Notes: generated from the letters alone by a model not told the origin. A stretch of 31,167 nucleotides of DNA from an uncultured Collinsella sp. (GCA_947002045.1 CAMQJB010000025.1:1-31167); one strand, 5' to 3'; counted from the first letter of the stretch, positions 1 to 14,506 are shown. Translations and numbers: made by a program.

Positions 1-3167
<3,167 letters not shown>

Positions 3168-3173
3168 TTGACT

Positions 3174-7649
<4,476 letters not shown>

Positions 7650-7675
7650 TTTCCTAGTACGTTAACCGTCCTTCC

Positions 7676-7712
7676 AAAGACCCGTTTCCCAACAGGGAAG
7701 CGGGTCTTTTTT
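7676..7712 (+). terminator. intrinsic terminator of rpoBC
   Basis: A 15-bp stem (7676-7690 with 7695-7709, one G-U pair) closes an AACA loop and runs into six T residues. It lies 27 nt after the rpoC stop and should end the rpoBC transcript. Confidence 0.93.
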
Positions 7713-7723
7713 GTTGAGGAAAA

Positions 7724-7752
7724 CCTGCCAAAAAGGGACAGGTTTATTTTGG
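7724..7752 (+). repeat. REP-like repeat, left copy (inverted relative to 9679-9707)
   Basis: This 29-bp unit contains AAAAAGGGACAGGTTTATTT. Its reverse complement recurs at 9679-9707 with 28 of 29 bases identical, so the two copies bracket the sigma-factor island. The left copy with its flanks also folds on itself (AACCTGCCAAAA with TTTTGGTAGGTT, about 7722-7758). From memory, similar GGGACAG-containing palindromes accompany REP-associated tyrosine transposases in other bacteria; that link is untested here. Confidence 0.75.
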
Positions 7753-7773
7753 TAGGTTATTCCTGCTTGAATT

Positions 7774-7800
7774 TGAAACATTTCGTTCGGTCAAAGCGTA
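7774..7800 (+). promoter_or_regulatory. ECF-type promoter of the sigma/anti-sigma pair
   Basis: TGAAAC (7774-7779) and CGTA (7797-7800) are separated by 17 nt, closely matching the -35/-10 elements of Bacillus SigW-class ECF promoters (TGAAAC, about 16 nt, CGTA). The -10 element ends about 50 nt upstream of the ECF sigma gene, which fits autoregulation. The match to the class is seen; use by this particular sigma factor is inferred. Confidence 0.6.
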
Positions 7801-7850
7801 TCTATGGTGAGGGCCTCATCGAGAACCATTAACGTCACCGGGAGGTGATT

Positions 7851-8381
7851 ATGGAAGAACAAACATTTAGACAGGCGGTCGAGGATCACCGTGATGTCGT
7901 GTTTCGAATCGCATTGACGTACCTGCGCGATCGTGCCGATGCCGATGATGTTGCCCAAGACGTCTTTCTTAAGTTGCTCAAAAGCGATACGCATTTTGAA
8001 AGCTGGGAGCATCTTCGTCGATGGCTTATCCGGGTCACGATCAATGAATGCAAATCTCTCTTTCGAAAGCCGTGGAGACGCGTGGAGGATATTGAAAGTC
8101 TGATCGATTCGCTTTCGGCGGCGCAGGATGAGACCAAGGCGGTCTTGTCAGACGTTATGCGACTTCCGGAGCGATTCCGTGTTCCCATCGTGCTCTATTA
8201 CTATCTGGGCTTTTCGACCTCAGAGATTGCCGAGTTACTGCATGTGCCGGCCGCGACCGTTCGAACGCGTTTAGCTCGCGGTCGATCGAAGCTCAAATTC
8301 ATCCTAGAGGAGGGCGACCGTGAAATCCAATCAAATCAAGCAGGCCTTCGAGTCCGTCCAAGCCGATATCGATCTTGCTGA
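7851..8381 (+). CDS. ECF-family RNA polymerase sigma factor
   Basis: This is a 176-aa extracytoplasmic-function sigma factor with only regions 2 and 4. Region 2 spans about residues 8-75, with the core-binding segment DADDVAQDVFLKLLK and the -10 recognition helix around WLIRVTINECKS. Region 4 spans about 100-153 and has the helix-turn-helix STSEIAELLHVPAATVRTRL. The ATG at 7851 follows an almost ideal GGAGGTGAT; an in-frame GTG at 7845 overlaps that site and is less likely. The 3' end overlaps the next gene by 62 nt, so the last 20 or so residues (QSNQAGLRVRPSRYRSC) are probably unconserved tail. Translational coupling to the membrane partner is expected. G+C is visibly lower than in rpoC or rpsL, suggesting an acquired module. 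Confidence 0.93.
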   Translation: MEEQTFRQAVEDHRDVVFRIALTYLRDRADADDVAQDVFLKLLKSDTHFESWEHLRRWLIRVTINECKSLFRKPWRRVEDIESLIDSLSAAQDETKAVLSDVMRLPERFRVPIVLYYYLGFSTSEIAELLHVPAATVRTRLARGRSKLKFILEEGDREIQSNQAGLRVRPSRYRSC

Positions 8382-9396
8382 CCGTGTTCTTTATGCCGCT
8401 GCTGGTGAGCCGCTTCGCCGAAAGGGTCACGCGAAGCCTCTGTATGTTGCCGTGATCGGATGCCTTGCCGGAGTGCTGGCGACCGGAGGGGTCGCCTACG
8501 CCGTCGTCAAATCCGGCTATTTTGCCTCTGCCTGGGGAAACCATGGCAACGGAGAGTCCATTACCTGGACTCAAGGTGGCTCGTCAGGGACTAAATTTAC
8601 CTACACCAGAGAGTTTGGTGATGGTATCGCGCCCCAAAGCTTGGAGGGTTCAGTACAGAAGGTCAATCTGTCCGTCGAGGGCAACGGCTATACACTCGAC
8701 ATTCATGATATGGCTATCGATAAAAACGGTTGCGGTGCCGTGACGTTTACGTTGTCCAATCCAAATGGTGTTAACTACTACAAGCCGGCAGCAGAGACTG
8801 GCGAACTTGTTCTCTATGGTGAAGAAGAACAAGGCATCGGCACGCCCAGCATGAACTTCGGCGAGGAATGGGCTGATACGCGCTGCACAATTGATAAGGA
8901 CACATCAAGCGATACGGTCATTAATGGCACGATGTACTTTGCTTCTATGGATCGCGAGCGAGGTTTTCAACATGCGGTCACCTGGAATATCTCGTGGACC
9001 GAGGGCGAAGGCGAGGATGCGAAGCCGTTCGAGGCATCGACGCCCGAGTTTAGCGTCGGAGCGTACGTCGATACAAAGGAACTCCGCTCCGATGACTCGC
9101 CTCTCGAGATCAGCCCGTTTTCCATCCAGACGCACATCGATGATCTGGGCTATGAAGCAGTTGATCATAAACTGACCGTCAGCTACAAGGATGGATCGGA
9201 GCAGATTATCGAAGATGACGACGCAGGGGCGTACAATTTCTATGTTTCGATGGCACGCAATAGCGGAGAGAACATTTGGGTGCCAACGAAGTTGATTGAT
9301 GTCGACCAAGTGGTTTCAGTAACGCTCGAAGGCACACGCTGCACTTCAACAGGGGGCGCCGAAACGTCGGAACCCTTTACCGTCGTCTATTCGTAA
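8320..9396 (+). CDS. membrane-anchored ECF partner, probable anti-sigma factor (DUF4179-like)
   Basis: This 358-aa single-pass membrane protein starts at a GTG preceded by GAGGAGGG and overlaps the sigma gene. Residues 1-40 are a short charged cytoplasmic part (KSNQIKQAFESVQADIDLADRVL), 41-63 one hydrophobic helix (LYVAVIGCLAGVLATGGVAY), and 64-358 an extracytoplasmic beta-rich, acidic region with no catalytic motif I recognise. Position, topology and overlap fit the anti-sigma/sensor proteins encoded beside ECF sigma factors in Gram-positives, including the DUF4179 group. The N-terminal part is short for a classical zinc anti-sigma domain and has no HxxxCxxC. The anti-sigma role is therefore inferred from context; a sigma-dependent surface protein is the alternative. 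Confidence 0.75.
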   Translation: MKSNQIKQAFESVQADIDLADRVLYAAAGEPLRRKGHAKPLYVAVIGCLAGVLATGGVAYAVVKSGYFASAWGNHGNGESITWTQGGSSGTKFTYTREFGDGIAPQSLEGSVQKVNLSVEGNGYTLDIHDMAIDKNGCGAVTFTLSNPNGVNYYKPAAETGELVLYGEEEQGIGTPSMNFGEEWADTRCTIDKDTSSDTVINGTMYFASMDRERGFQHAVTWNISWTEGEGEDAKPFEASTPEFSVGAYVDTKELRSDDSPLEISPFSIQTHIDDLGYEAVDHKLTVSYKDGSEQIIEDDDAGAYNFYVSMARNSGENIWVPTKLIDVDQVVSVTLEGTRCTSTGGAETSEPFTVVYS

Positions 9397-9403
9397 GATT
9401 TGG

Positions 9404-9436
9404 GGCCGCTTCCTACTAGGGGAAGCGGCCTTCTTT
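9404..9436 (+). terminator. intrinsic terminator of sigma/anti-sigma operon
   Basis: A perfect 10-bp GC-rich stem (GGCCGCTTCC at 9404-9413 with 9421-9430) with a 7-nt loop is followed by TTCTTT. It starts 7 nt after the stop codon. Confidence 0.8.
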
Positions 9437-9476
9437 GCGGTAAATGGGCGGTTAGACCGCACGATATTCGCCTGCA

Positions 9477-9607
9477 TTTCTGAAGTATGCGGCAAAATCT
9501 TGATGGGTCGACCACACCGTATATGCTCAAGCGTTCTACCTGCGGGTTTGTTATCGCAAAATCCCTGTGTGCTCGGTAAGTTCATAATTTGCCGCATACT
9601 TCCGAAA
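9477..9607. repeat. 131-bp element with 20-bp terminal inverted repeats
   Basis: The ends 9477-9496 and 9588-9607 are inverted repeats matching at 19 of 20 positions around GAAGTATGCGGCAAA. The 91 nt between them hold no convincing ORF, a second copy of GCAAAATC and small internal hairpins. It could be a MITE-like mobile relic or the closing helix of a structured RNA. No target-site duplication is obvious at the edges. Confidence 0.65.
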
Positions 9608-9678
9608 ACACCGTCAATCTACAGTGTTAGTGAGGTCGGATCACCGCTGGAGCGCGACGTTTCCCCAGATAAAACCGA

Positions 9679-9707
9679 CCAAAATAAACCTGTCCCTTTT
9701 TGGTAGG
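9679..9707 (-). repeat. REP-like repeat, right copy (inverted relative to 7724-7752)
   Basis: This is the reverse complement of the unit at 7724-7752, with one mismatch in 29. It also has internal symmetry (ACCAAAA to TTTTGGT). It lies 24 nt before the conserved-core palindrome and closes the sigma-factor island. Confidence 0.75.
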
Positions 9708-9730
9708 GAACGTTGCCCCGACGAGCACGT

Positions 9731-9871
9731 CGGATTCCCGGTCCGGGCGGCCCGCTGTTTAAGTTTGTCGCGAGTTCCGCACGCAAAGGAAAGCACTTAA
9801 TGTGCTTTCCGTCTTGCGCAGGACTGTAGAGCAGCAAACTTAAACAGCGGACCGCCCGGACCGGGAATCCG
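9731..9871. ncRNA. conserved-core long palindrome, copy 1 (candidate structured RNA)
   Basis: Arms 9731-9767 and 9835-9871 pair over 37 bp with one mismatch (C9751/A9851, which would be a G-U pair if the minus strand were transcribed). They enclose a 67-nt core (9768-9834) that recurs at 27042-27108 with six differences. In the core, an inner hairpin (9788-9796 with 9802-9810, loop TTAAT) sits on a 5-bp helix (9782-9786 with 9814-9818) and an AGUUCC/GGACU helix (9773-9778 with 9821-9825, one bulged U). The six changes all fall in these helices. A small hairpin (9718-9733) abuts the left arm. No T-tract follows, so a simple terminator is unlikely. A Collinsella-1 RNA motif has been described from this genus; whether this is it cannot be decided here. 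Confidence 0.6.
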
Positions 9872-9930
9872 CCCCCGCGCACAGAAGGGGATTCCTTTTG
9901 TGTAGGCTTTGCGGAAATGTGCCAATTTTG

Positions 9931-9949
9931 GGATACGCCCGGCGGCGTG
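9931..9949 (+). promoter_or_regulatory. shared motif upstream of r-protein operon (rpsL copy)
   Basis: GGATACGCCCGGCGGCGTG shares its first 11 bases exactly with a motif at 27209 upstream of rplC, and with one change with 29074 upstream of rplB. Here it ends 5 nt before the -35 box. Confidence 0.45.
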
Positions 9950-9954
9950 GTCTG

Positions 9955-9983
9955 TTGACGACACAGCTAACGGCACGTATCCT
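9955..9983 (+). promoter_or_regulatory. sigma-70-type promoter of rpsL operon
   Basis: TTGACG (9955-9960) and TATCCT (9978-9983) are spaced by 17 nt, a good housekeeping promoter. The transcript would carry a leader of about 85 nt, including a small AGGGG/CCCCT hairpin, before rpsL. Confidence 0.75.
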
Positions 9984-10076
9984 ATCGAACTGCGTGTTTC
10001 GTAGGGGGATGCTGACCCCTCGATTCAAGCCGTTGCACTTTACAGAAAGCTGGAATCATTCGAGAAGGAGTACGCT

Positions 10077-10454
10077 TTGCCTACTATTAACCAGCTGGTT
10101 CGCCAGGGCCGTCGTTCCGTGCCCAAGAAGTCCAAGAACGCTGCTCTGCAGCACAACTCCCAGAAGCGCGGCGTGTGCACCCGCGTCTTCACCACGAGCC
10201 CCAAGAAGCCGAACTCGGCTCTTCGTAAGGTTGCCCGTGTTCGCCTTGTCAACGGCATCGAAGTTACTGCTTACATCCCGGGTGAGGGCCACAACCTGCA
10301 GGAGCACTCCATCGTGCTCGTCCGCGGCGGTCGTGTCCGTGACCTCCCTGGTGTCCGTTATCACGTCATCCGTGGCGCCTACGACGCTGCTCCGGTCCAG
10401 AACCGTATGCAGGCCCGTTCCAAGTACGGTGCTAAGCGCCCCAAGGCTAAATAA
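10077..10454 (+). CDS. rpsL: 30S ribosomal protein S12
   Basis: S12 is a decoding-centre protein of the small subunit; 125 aa is typical of the family. It starts at a TTG, since AGAAGGAG at 10063-10070 sits 6 nt upstream and the protein then opens as PTINQLVRQGRR. Seen: TSPKKPNSALRK (Lys43/Lys44, of the streptomycin-sensitive type) and the second decoding loop PGVRYHVIRG. It is the first gene of a str-type operon, with rpsG, fusA and rpsJ following on the same strand. Confidence 0.98.
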   Translation: MPTINQLVRQGRRSVPKKSKNAALQHNSQKRGVCTRVFTTSPKKPNSALRKVARVRLVNGIEVTAYIPGEGHNLQEHSIVLVRGGRVRDLPGVRYHVIRGAYDAAPVQNRMQARSKYGAKRPKAK

Positions 10455-10479
10455 GCCAGATAACGTTTTGATACTTTCG

Positions 10480-10505
10480 CCGTGTGCCGCCTAAGCGCCG
10501 CACGG
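10480..10505 (+). promoter_or_regulatory. intercistronic hairpin rpsL-rpsG
   Basis: CCGTGTGCCGC pairs with GCGCCGCACGG around a CTAA loop, with one mismatch and one G-U pair. There is no T-tract after it. In E. coli the rpsL-rpsG intercistronic RNA is the S7 autoregulatory site; a similar role is possible but inferred from position only. Confidence 0.45.
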
Positions 10506-10527
10506 TAGACACTTAAGGAGATTTCAC

Positions 10528-11001
10528 ATGCCGCGTCGTGCAGCAGCTAATCGTCGTGAGGTTCAGCCTGACGCCGTTTACAACAACCGCCTGGTGACTC
10601 AGCTCATCAACAAGGTCCTTCTTGACGGCAAGAAGGCCACCGCTGAGCGCATCGTTTACACCGCTTTCGAGATCGTTGCCGAGAAGTCCGAGGGTGGCGA
10701 CGCTCTCGCTACCTTCAAGAAGGCTATGGACAACGTCAAGCCCACGCTCGAGGTTAAGCCCAAGCGTGTCGGTGGCGCTACCTATCAGGTCCCGATGGAG
10801 GTTAACTCCCGTCGTTCCACCGCTCTGGGTATCCGCTGGATCGTCAACTTCTCCCGCGCTCGCAAGGAGAAGACCATGGCCGAGCGTCTCGCCAACGAGA
10901 TCCTCGACGCTTCCAACGGCTTGGGCGCTTCCGTCAAGAAGCGTGAGGACGTCTTCAAGATGGCCGAGGCCAACCGCGCGTTCTCTCACTATCGTTGGTA
11001 A
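10528..11001 (+). CDS. rpsG: 30S ribosomal protein S7
   Basis: S7 nucleates assembly of the 3' major domain of 16S rRNA and contacts the E-site tRNA. At 157 aa it has family length, opening with MPRRAAANRR and carrying LINKVLLDGKK, the GGATYQVP(M)EV loop and ALGIRWIV. TAAGGAG lies 8 nt before the ATG. It sits between rpsL and fusA in the conserved str order. An S7 feedback site could be the hairpin just upstream. Confidence 0.98.
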   Translation: MPRRAAANRREVQPDAVYNNRLVTQLINKVLLDGKKATAERIVYTAFEIVAEKSEGGDALATFKKAMDNVKPTLEVKPKRVGGATYQVPMEVNSRRSTALGIRWIVNFSRARKEKTMAERLANEILDASNGLGASVKKREDVFKMAEANRAFSHYRW

Positions 11002-11020
11002 GTTAAGGTAAGGAACTAAC

Positions 11021-13120
11021 ATGGCTAAGCCTAAGTACAAGCTTTCCGATACCCGTAACATCGGCATCATGGCTCACATCGATGCCGGTAAGACCACCAC
11101 GACCGAGCGTATTCTTTACTACACCGGTAAGACCCACAAGATCGGTGAGGTCCATGAGGGCGCTGCCACCATGGACTGGATGGTTCAGGAGCAGGAGCGC
11201 GGCGTAACCATTACCTCCGCTGCTACCACGTGCTTCTGGAACAAGGACGGTAAGGACTACCGCATCCAGATCATCGACACCCCGGGCCACGTTGACTTCA
11301 CCGCCGAGGTCGAGCGCTGCCTGCGCGTCCTCGATGGCGCTGTCGCCGTCTTCGACGCCGTTGCCGGCGTTCAGCCCCAGTCTGAGACCGTTTGGCGTCA
11401 GGCTTCTACCTTCAACGTCCCCCGCATCGCCTTCATTAACAAGTATGACCGCGTGGGTGCTGACTTCTTCAACGCTATCGAGACCATGAAGGATCGTCTC
11501 GACGCTAACGCCGTGGCCGCTCAGGTCCCGATGGGCGCCGAGGACAACTTCTGGGGCGTCATCGACCTGGTCACCATGACTGCATGGGACTTCAAGGCCG
11601 ACGACAAGGGCATGACCTACCCCGAGCCGATGGACGAGATCCCGGCTGAGTTCGCTGACATCGCTGCCACCAAGCGCGAGGAGCTCCTCGACGCTGCTGC
11701 CAGCTTTGACGATGAGCTCATGGAGAAGATCCTCATGGAGGAGGACTTCACCGTCGAGGAGCTCAAGGCTGCTCTGCGCAAGGGCGTTCTGGCCAACGAG
11801 CTCAACCTCGTCTTCGTGGGCTCCGCCTACAAGAACAAGGGCGTCCAGGAGCTGCTCGACGCTGTCGTCGACTACCTGCCCAGCCCGCTTGACGTCGAGG
11901 CCGTCACCGGTACCGATCCGGACACCGGCGAGGAGATCGAGCGTCATCCTTCCTTCGACGAGCCCTTCTCCGGCCTGGTCTTCAAGATCATGACCGACCC
12001 GTTCGTCGGTAAGCTCACCTACGTCCGCGTTTACTCCGGCCGTGCCGAGTCCGGCTCCTACGTGATCAACGCTTCCAACGGTCAGCGCGAGCGCCTCGGC
12101 CGCATCCTCGAGATGAACGCCGCCGAGCGTATCGACCGTGACGACGCTGCCGCCGGCGACATCGTCGCTTGCGTCGGCTTCAAGAACTCCACCACCGGTG
12201 ACACCCTGTGCGCCGAGGGCAACGAGATCGTCCTCGAGAAGATCGAGTTCGCCAAGCCCGTTATCGACGTTGCCATCGAGCCCAAGACCAAGGCCGAGCA
12301 GGACAAGATGTCCCTGGCTCTGACCAAGCTCGCCGAGGAGGACCCGACCTTCCAGGTGTCCACCAACCACGAGACCGGCCAGACCATCATCGCCGGCATG
12401 GGCGAGCTGCACCTCGAGATCATCGTCGACCGTCTGCTCCGCGAGTTCAAGGTTGACGCTAACGTTGGTAAGCCCCAGGTTGCCTACCGCGAGACCGCTG
12501 GTCACGACGTCGAGAAGGCTGAGGGCAAGTTCGTCCGTCAGTCCGGCGGCCGCGGTCAGTACGGCCACGCCGTCATCAAGCTCGAGAAGATGGAGGAGGG
12601 CTTCGGCTACGAGTTCGTCAACGCTATCGTCGGCGGCGTCGTGCCCAAGGAGTACATCCCGTCCATCGACAAGGGCATCCAGGAGGCCCTGAACACCGGT
12701 GTTATCGCCGGCTTCCCGGTCCTCGACGTTAAGGTCACCCTGTTCGACGGTTCTTACCACGAGGTCGACTCCTCCGAGGCCGCCTTCAAGATCGCCGGTT
12801 CTATGGCTATCAAGGACGCCCTCAAGAAGTCCGATCCGCAGCTGCTCGAGCCGATCATGGCTGTCGAGGTCGAGACCCCCGAGCAGTACATGGGCGACGT
12901 TATGGGCAACCTCTCCGGTCGCCGCGGCAAGATCGAGGGCATGGAGGATCGCAAGAACAGCAAGCTCATCCGTGCCAAGGTGCCGCTGGGCGAGATGTTC
13001 GGTTACGCTACCGACCTTCGCTCCCAGACCCAGGGCCGTGCATCCTACACGATGCAGTTCGACTCTTATGAGCCCGCGCCCAAGTCCATCGTGGACGAGG
13101 TCATGAGCAAGAACGCCTAA
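11021..13120 (+). CDS. fusA: translation elongation factor G
   Basis: EF-G is the GTPase that drives translocation on the ribosome; 699 aa is normal. Seen: G1 AHIDAGKT (residues 18-25), the switch region with RGVTITSAAT, G3 DTPGHVDF and G4 NKYD (more often NKMD). The domain IV segment SGGRGQYGH and the domain V region LSGRRGKIEG follow. The ATG at 11021 is preceded by AAGGAA. The tuf gene that usually follows fusA in str operons is absent; rpsJ comes next after 60 nt. The very strong codon bias leaves a long open antisense frame here, which is not a gene. Confidence 0.98.
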   Translation: MAKPKYKLSDTRNIGIMAHIDAGKTTTTERILYYTGKTHKIGEVHEGAATMDWMVQEQERGVTITSAATTCFWNKDGKDYRIQIIDTPGHVDFTAEVERCLRVLDGAVAVFDAVAGVQPQSETVWRQASTFNVPRIAFINKYDRVGADFFNAIETMKDRLDANAVAAQVPMGAEDNFWGVIDLVTMTAWDFKADDKGMTYPEPMDEIPAEFADIAATKREELLDAAASFDDELMEKILMEEDFTVEELKAALRKGVLANELNLVFVGSAYKNKGVQELLDAVVDYLPSPLDVEAVTGTDPDTGEEIERHPSFDEPFSGLVFKIMTDPFVGKLTYVRVYSGRAESGSYVINASNGQRERLGRILEMNAAERIDRDDAAAGDIVACVGFKNSTTGDTLCAEGNEIVLEKIEFAKPVIDVAIEPKTKAEQDKMSLALTKLAEEDPTFQVSTNHETGQTIIAGMGELHLEIIVDRLLREFKVDANVGKPQVAYRETAGHDVEKAEGKFVRQSGGRGQYGHAVIKLEKMEEGFGYEFVNAIVGGVVPKEYIPSIDKGIQEALNTGVIAGFPVLDVKVTLFDGSYHEVDSSEAAFKIAGSMAIKDALKKSDPQLLEPIMAVEVETPEQYMGDVMGNLSGRRGKIEGMEDRKNSKLIRAKVPLGEMFGYATDLRSQTQGRASYTMQFDSYEPAPKSIVDEVMSKNA

Positions 13121-13145
13121 GTTCGAGCTCCCTGTTACGTAATCC

Positions 13146-13162
13146 GCGAGAACATCTCTCGC
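13146..13162 (+). promoter_or_regulatory. small hairpin before rpsJ
   Basis: GCGAGA pairs with TCTCGC around a 5-nt loop, 7 nt upstream of the rpsJ Shine-Dalgarno sequence. It lacks a T-tract; it may be an RNA processing or translational control site. Confidence 0.3.
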
Positions 13163-13180
13163 ACTCTTTGGAGGTTTAAG

Positions 13181-13489
13181 TTGGCTACCCAGAAGATCCG
13201 CATTCGCCTCAAGGGCTATGATCACGAGGTCGTCGATCAGTCCGCGAAGCTCATCGTCGAGACCGCTCAGAAGACCGGTGCTCGCGTTTCCGGTCCTGTC
13301 CCCCTGCCCACCGAGCGCAACCTGTACACGGTTATCCGCTCGCCGCACGTGAACAAGGACTCCCGTGAGCAGTTCGAGATGCGCACCCACAAGCGCCTCA
13401 TCGACATCCTCGACCCCACTTCGGGCACCGTTGATTCGCTCATGCGTCTCGACCTTCCCGCTGGCGTCGACATCGACATCAAGCTCTAA
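13181..13489 (+). CDS. rpsJ: 30S ribosomal protein S10
   Basis: S10 is a 30S head protein and, as NusE in other bacteria, a transcription antitermination partner; 102 aa is typical. It starts at a TTG 6 nt after GGAGG, giving MATQKIRIRLKGYDHEVVD. The family segment GPVPLPTERNLYTVIRSPHVNKDSREQFE is present in part as expected. It normally heads the S10 operon in front of rplC. Here it ends the str operon instead and is closed by a strong terminator, and rplC lies about 13.9 kb downstream. Confidence 0.98.
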   Translation: MATQKIRIRLKGYDHEVVDQSAKLIVETAQKTGARVSGPVPLPTERNLYTVIRSPHVNKDSREQFEMRTHKRLIDILDPTSGTVDSLMRLDLPAGVDIDIKL

Positions 13490-13510
13490 GCGATATCGCT
13501 CATAGCTTAC

Positions 13511-13551
13511 AGAGCCCCGCTGCCATCTTGGTAGCGGGGCTCTTTTGTTTT
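13511..13551. terminator. intrinsic terminator of str/rpsJ operon
   Basis: A 14-bp stem (AGAGCCCCGCTGCC with its near-perfect complement, one G-U pair) is followed by TTTTGTTTT. It lies between convergent rpsJ and birA and could serve both, but the T-tract favours the rightward transcript. Confidence 0.93.
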
Positions 13552-13604
13552 GAATGATGGTTTGGACTGCCGGGCATTGCTGCCGAGTAGGTGGCTGCAG
13601 CGCC

Positions 13605-14381
13605 CTATTTGCTCAAAGGGCGCAGCGATGCCTCCTCAAAATGGAAGGATCGTAAGTCGCCTTCCGTCTCGATGCACGCTCGACCAAAGTCATCGACGGT
13701 TTTAAAGATGCCTCGCGCCAGCTCGTCCCCAGCGGGGGAGCGGGCGATAACGTGCTCCCCAATCCAATTGAGGTGAGCGATATATTCGCTGTGGACGGGC
13801 GCGAGCGGTCCGGCGTCTTCTTCCATGGCGTTGAGACGTTCTGCCCATGTTTCTACAGCGTTCATGACCGCGTGATAGACCTCATCGAGGAGCGCATCGA
13901 CGGTGGGAACCTTCTCGTTGAGGTCTGAGAGGCCAATTGCCGCCAGGCCGCCATCGGGCACCTCCTGGGGCGTGTAGTTTACGTTGACGCCAATGCCGCA
14001 GACGGCGAAGGGCCTGCCCTCGTTGTCACGAGCCGCCTCGACTAAGATGCCGCCAAGCTTATGTCCTCGTGCGACGAGGTCGTTGGGCCATTTGAGGTCG
14101 ATCTCGTTAGCAAGACCCTGCTTTTCGAGCGCCTCGAGCACCGCTAGGCCGCTGACGGCGGCAAGACCAGAGTACTTTGCAGGATTAACGCATGGACGCA
14201 GGACAATCGAAAGCAATAGGTTGCCGGCGGTTGAATCCCACTTGTGGCCGCGCCGGCCGCGTCCTGCTGTCTGAGCCCGGGCGGCAAGTCCTGTGCCGTG
14301 CGGCGCTCCCTGTTTTCCTGCTTCGAGCAGGTCATCGTTGGTCGATCCGGTTACGTCGACGATCGTTAATTTGGCATCCAT
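13605..14381 (-). CDS. birA: biotin--[acetyl-CoA-carboxylase] ligase, monofunctional
   Basis: This is a biotin protein ligase that would attach biotin to Lys123 of AccB, encoded in the facing operon. The 258-aa protein has the catalytic core only: GSTNDDLLE near the start, the biotinyl-AMP loop GRGRRGHKW, then KWPNDLVARGHKLGGILVE and the GIGVNVN strand. It lacks the N-terminal helix-turn-helix that lets E. coli BirA repress bio genes, so a repressor role is unlikely. The start (ATG, complement of 14379-14381) follows AAGGAGG with an 11-nt gap. A longer reading to 14462 would add 27 unconserved residues upstream of the ribosome-binding site. It is transcribed away from fabH. Confidence 0.93.
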   Translation of the reverse strand: MDAKLTIVDVTGSTNDDLLEAGKQGAPHGTGLAARAQTAGRGRRGHKWDSTAGNLLLSIVLRPCVNPAKYSGLAAVSGLAVLEALEKQGLANEIDLKWPNDLVARGHKLGGILVEAARDNEGRPFAVCGIGVNVNYTPQEVPDGGLAAIGLSDLNEKVPTVDALLDEVYHAVMNAVETWAERLNAMEEDAGPLAPVHSEYIAHLNWIGEHVIARSPAGDELARGIFKTVDDFGRACIETEGDLRSFHFEEASLRPLSK

Positions 14382-14475
14382 AATGGCTGCTACCTCCTTA
14401 ATGAATAAGTGAATAACGCAATGGTGTCGAGAGACAGACACAATGTGAAGCCTTTGTCGCATTTGGACAATTTAA

Positions 14476-14491
14476 TGTTAACACGTCAACA
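14476..14491. promoter_or_regulatory. palindromic operator 1 upstream of fabH
   Basis: TGTTAACACGTCAACA is an imperfect 16-bp palindrome. It shares AACACGTCAACAA with a second site whose start lies 48 bp downstream. The pair flanks the candidate -10 box, so a repressor controlling the fab operon, and perhaps birA, may bind here. It does not resemble the FapR or FabT consensus sites I know. Confidence 0.55.
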
Positions 14492-14506
14492 ATGACTGAA
14501 ATGCGC

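Noticed and set aside
9500..9706. 68-codon plus-strand frame in the repeat cluster
   Set aside because: It runs through the inverted-repeat element and into the REP-like repeat, with no ribosome-binding site or recognisable protein.
9731..9871. Intrinsic terminator
   Set aside because: The stem is far longer than needed and no T-tract follows on either strand.
9397..10076. tRNA or other known RNA gene in the 680-bp gap
   Set aside because: No cloverleaf, CCA end or T-loop GTTCRANNC found by eye; the gap is explained by the terminator, repeats, palindrome and rpsL promoter.
11003..13390. 795-codon open frame on the minus strand across fusA
   Set aside because: It is the antisense of a highly codon-biased gene. 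Its Leu/Gly/Val/Asp-rich translation has no domain features, and fusA is certain.
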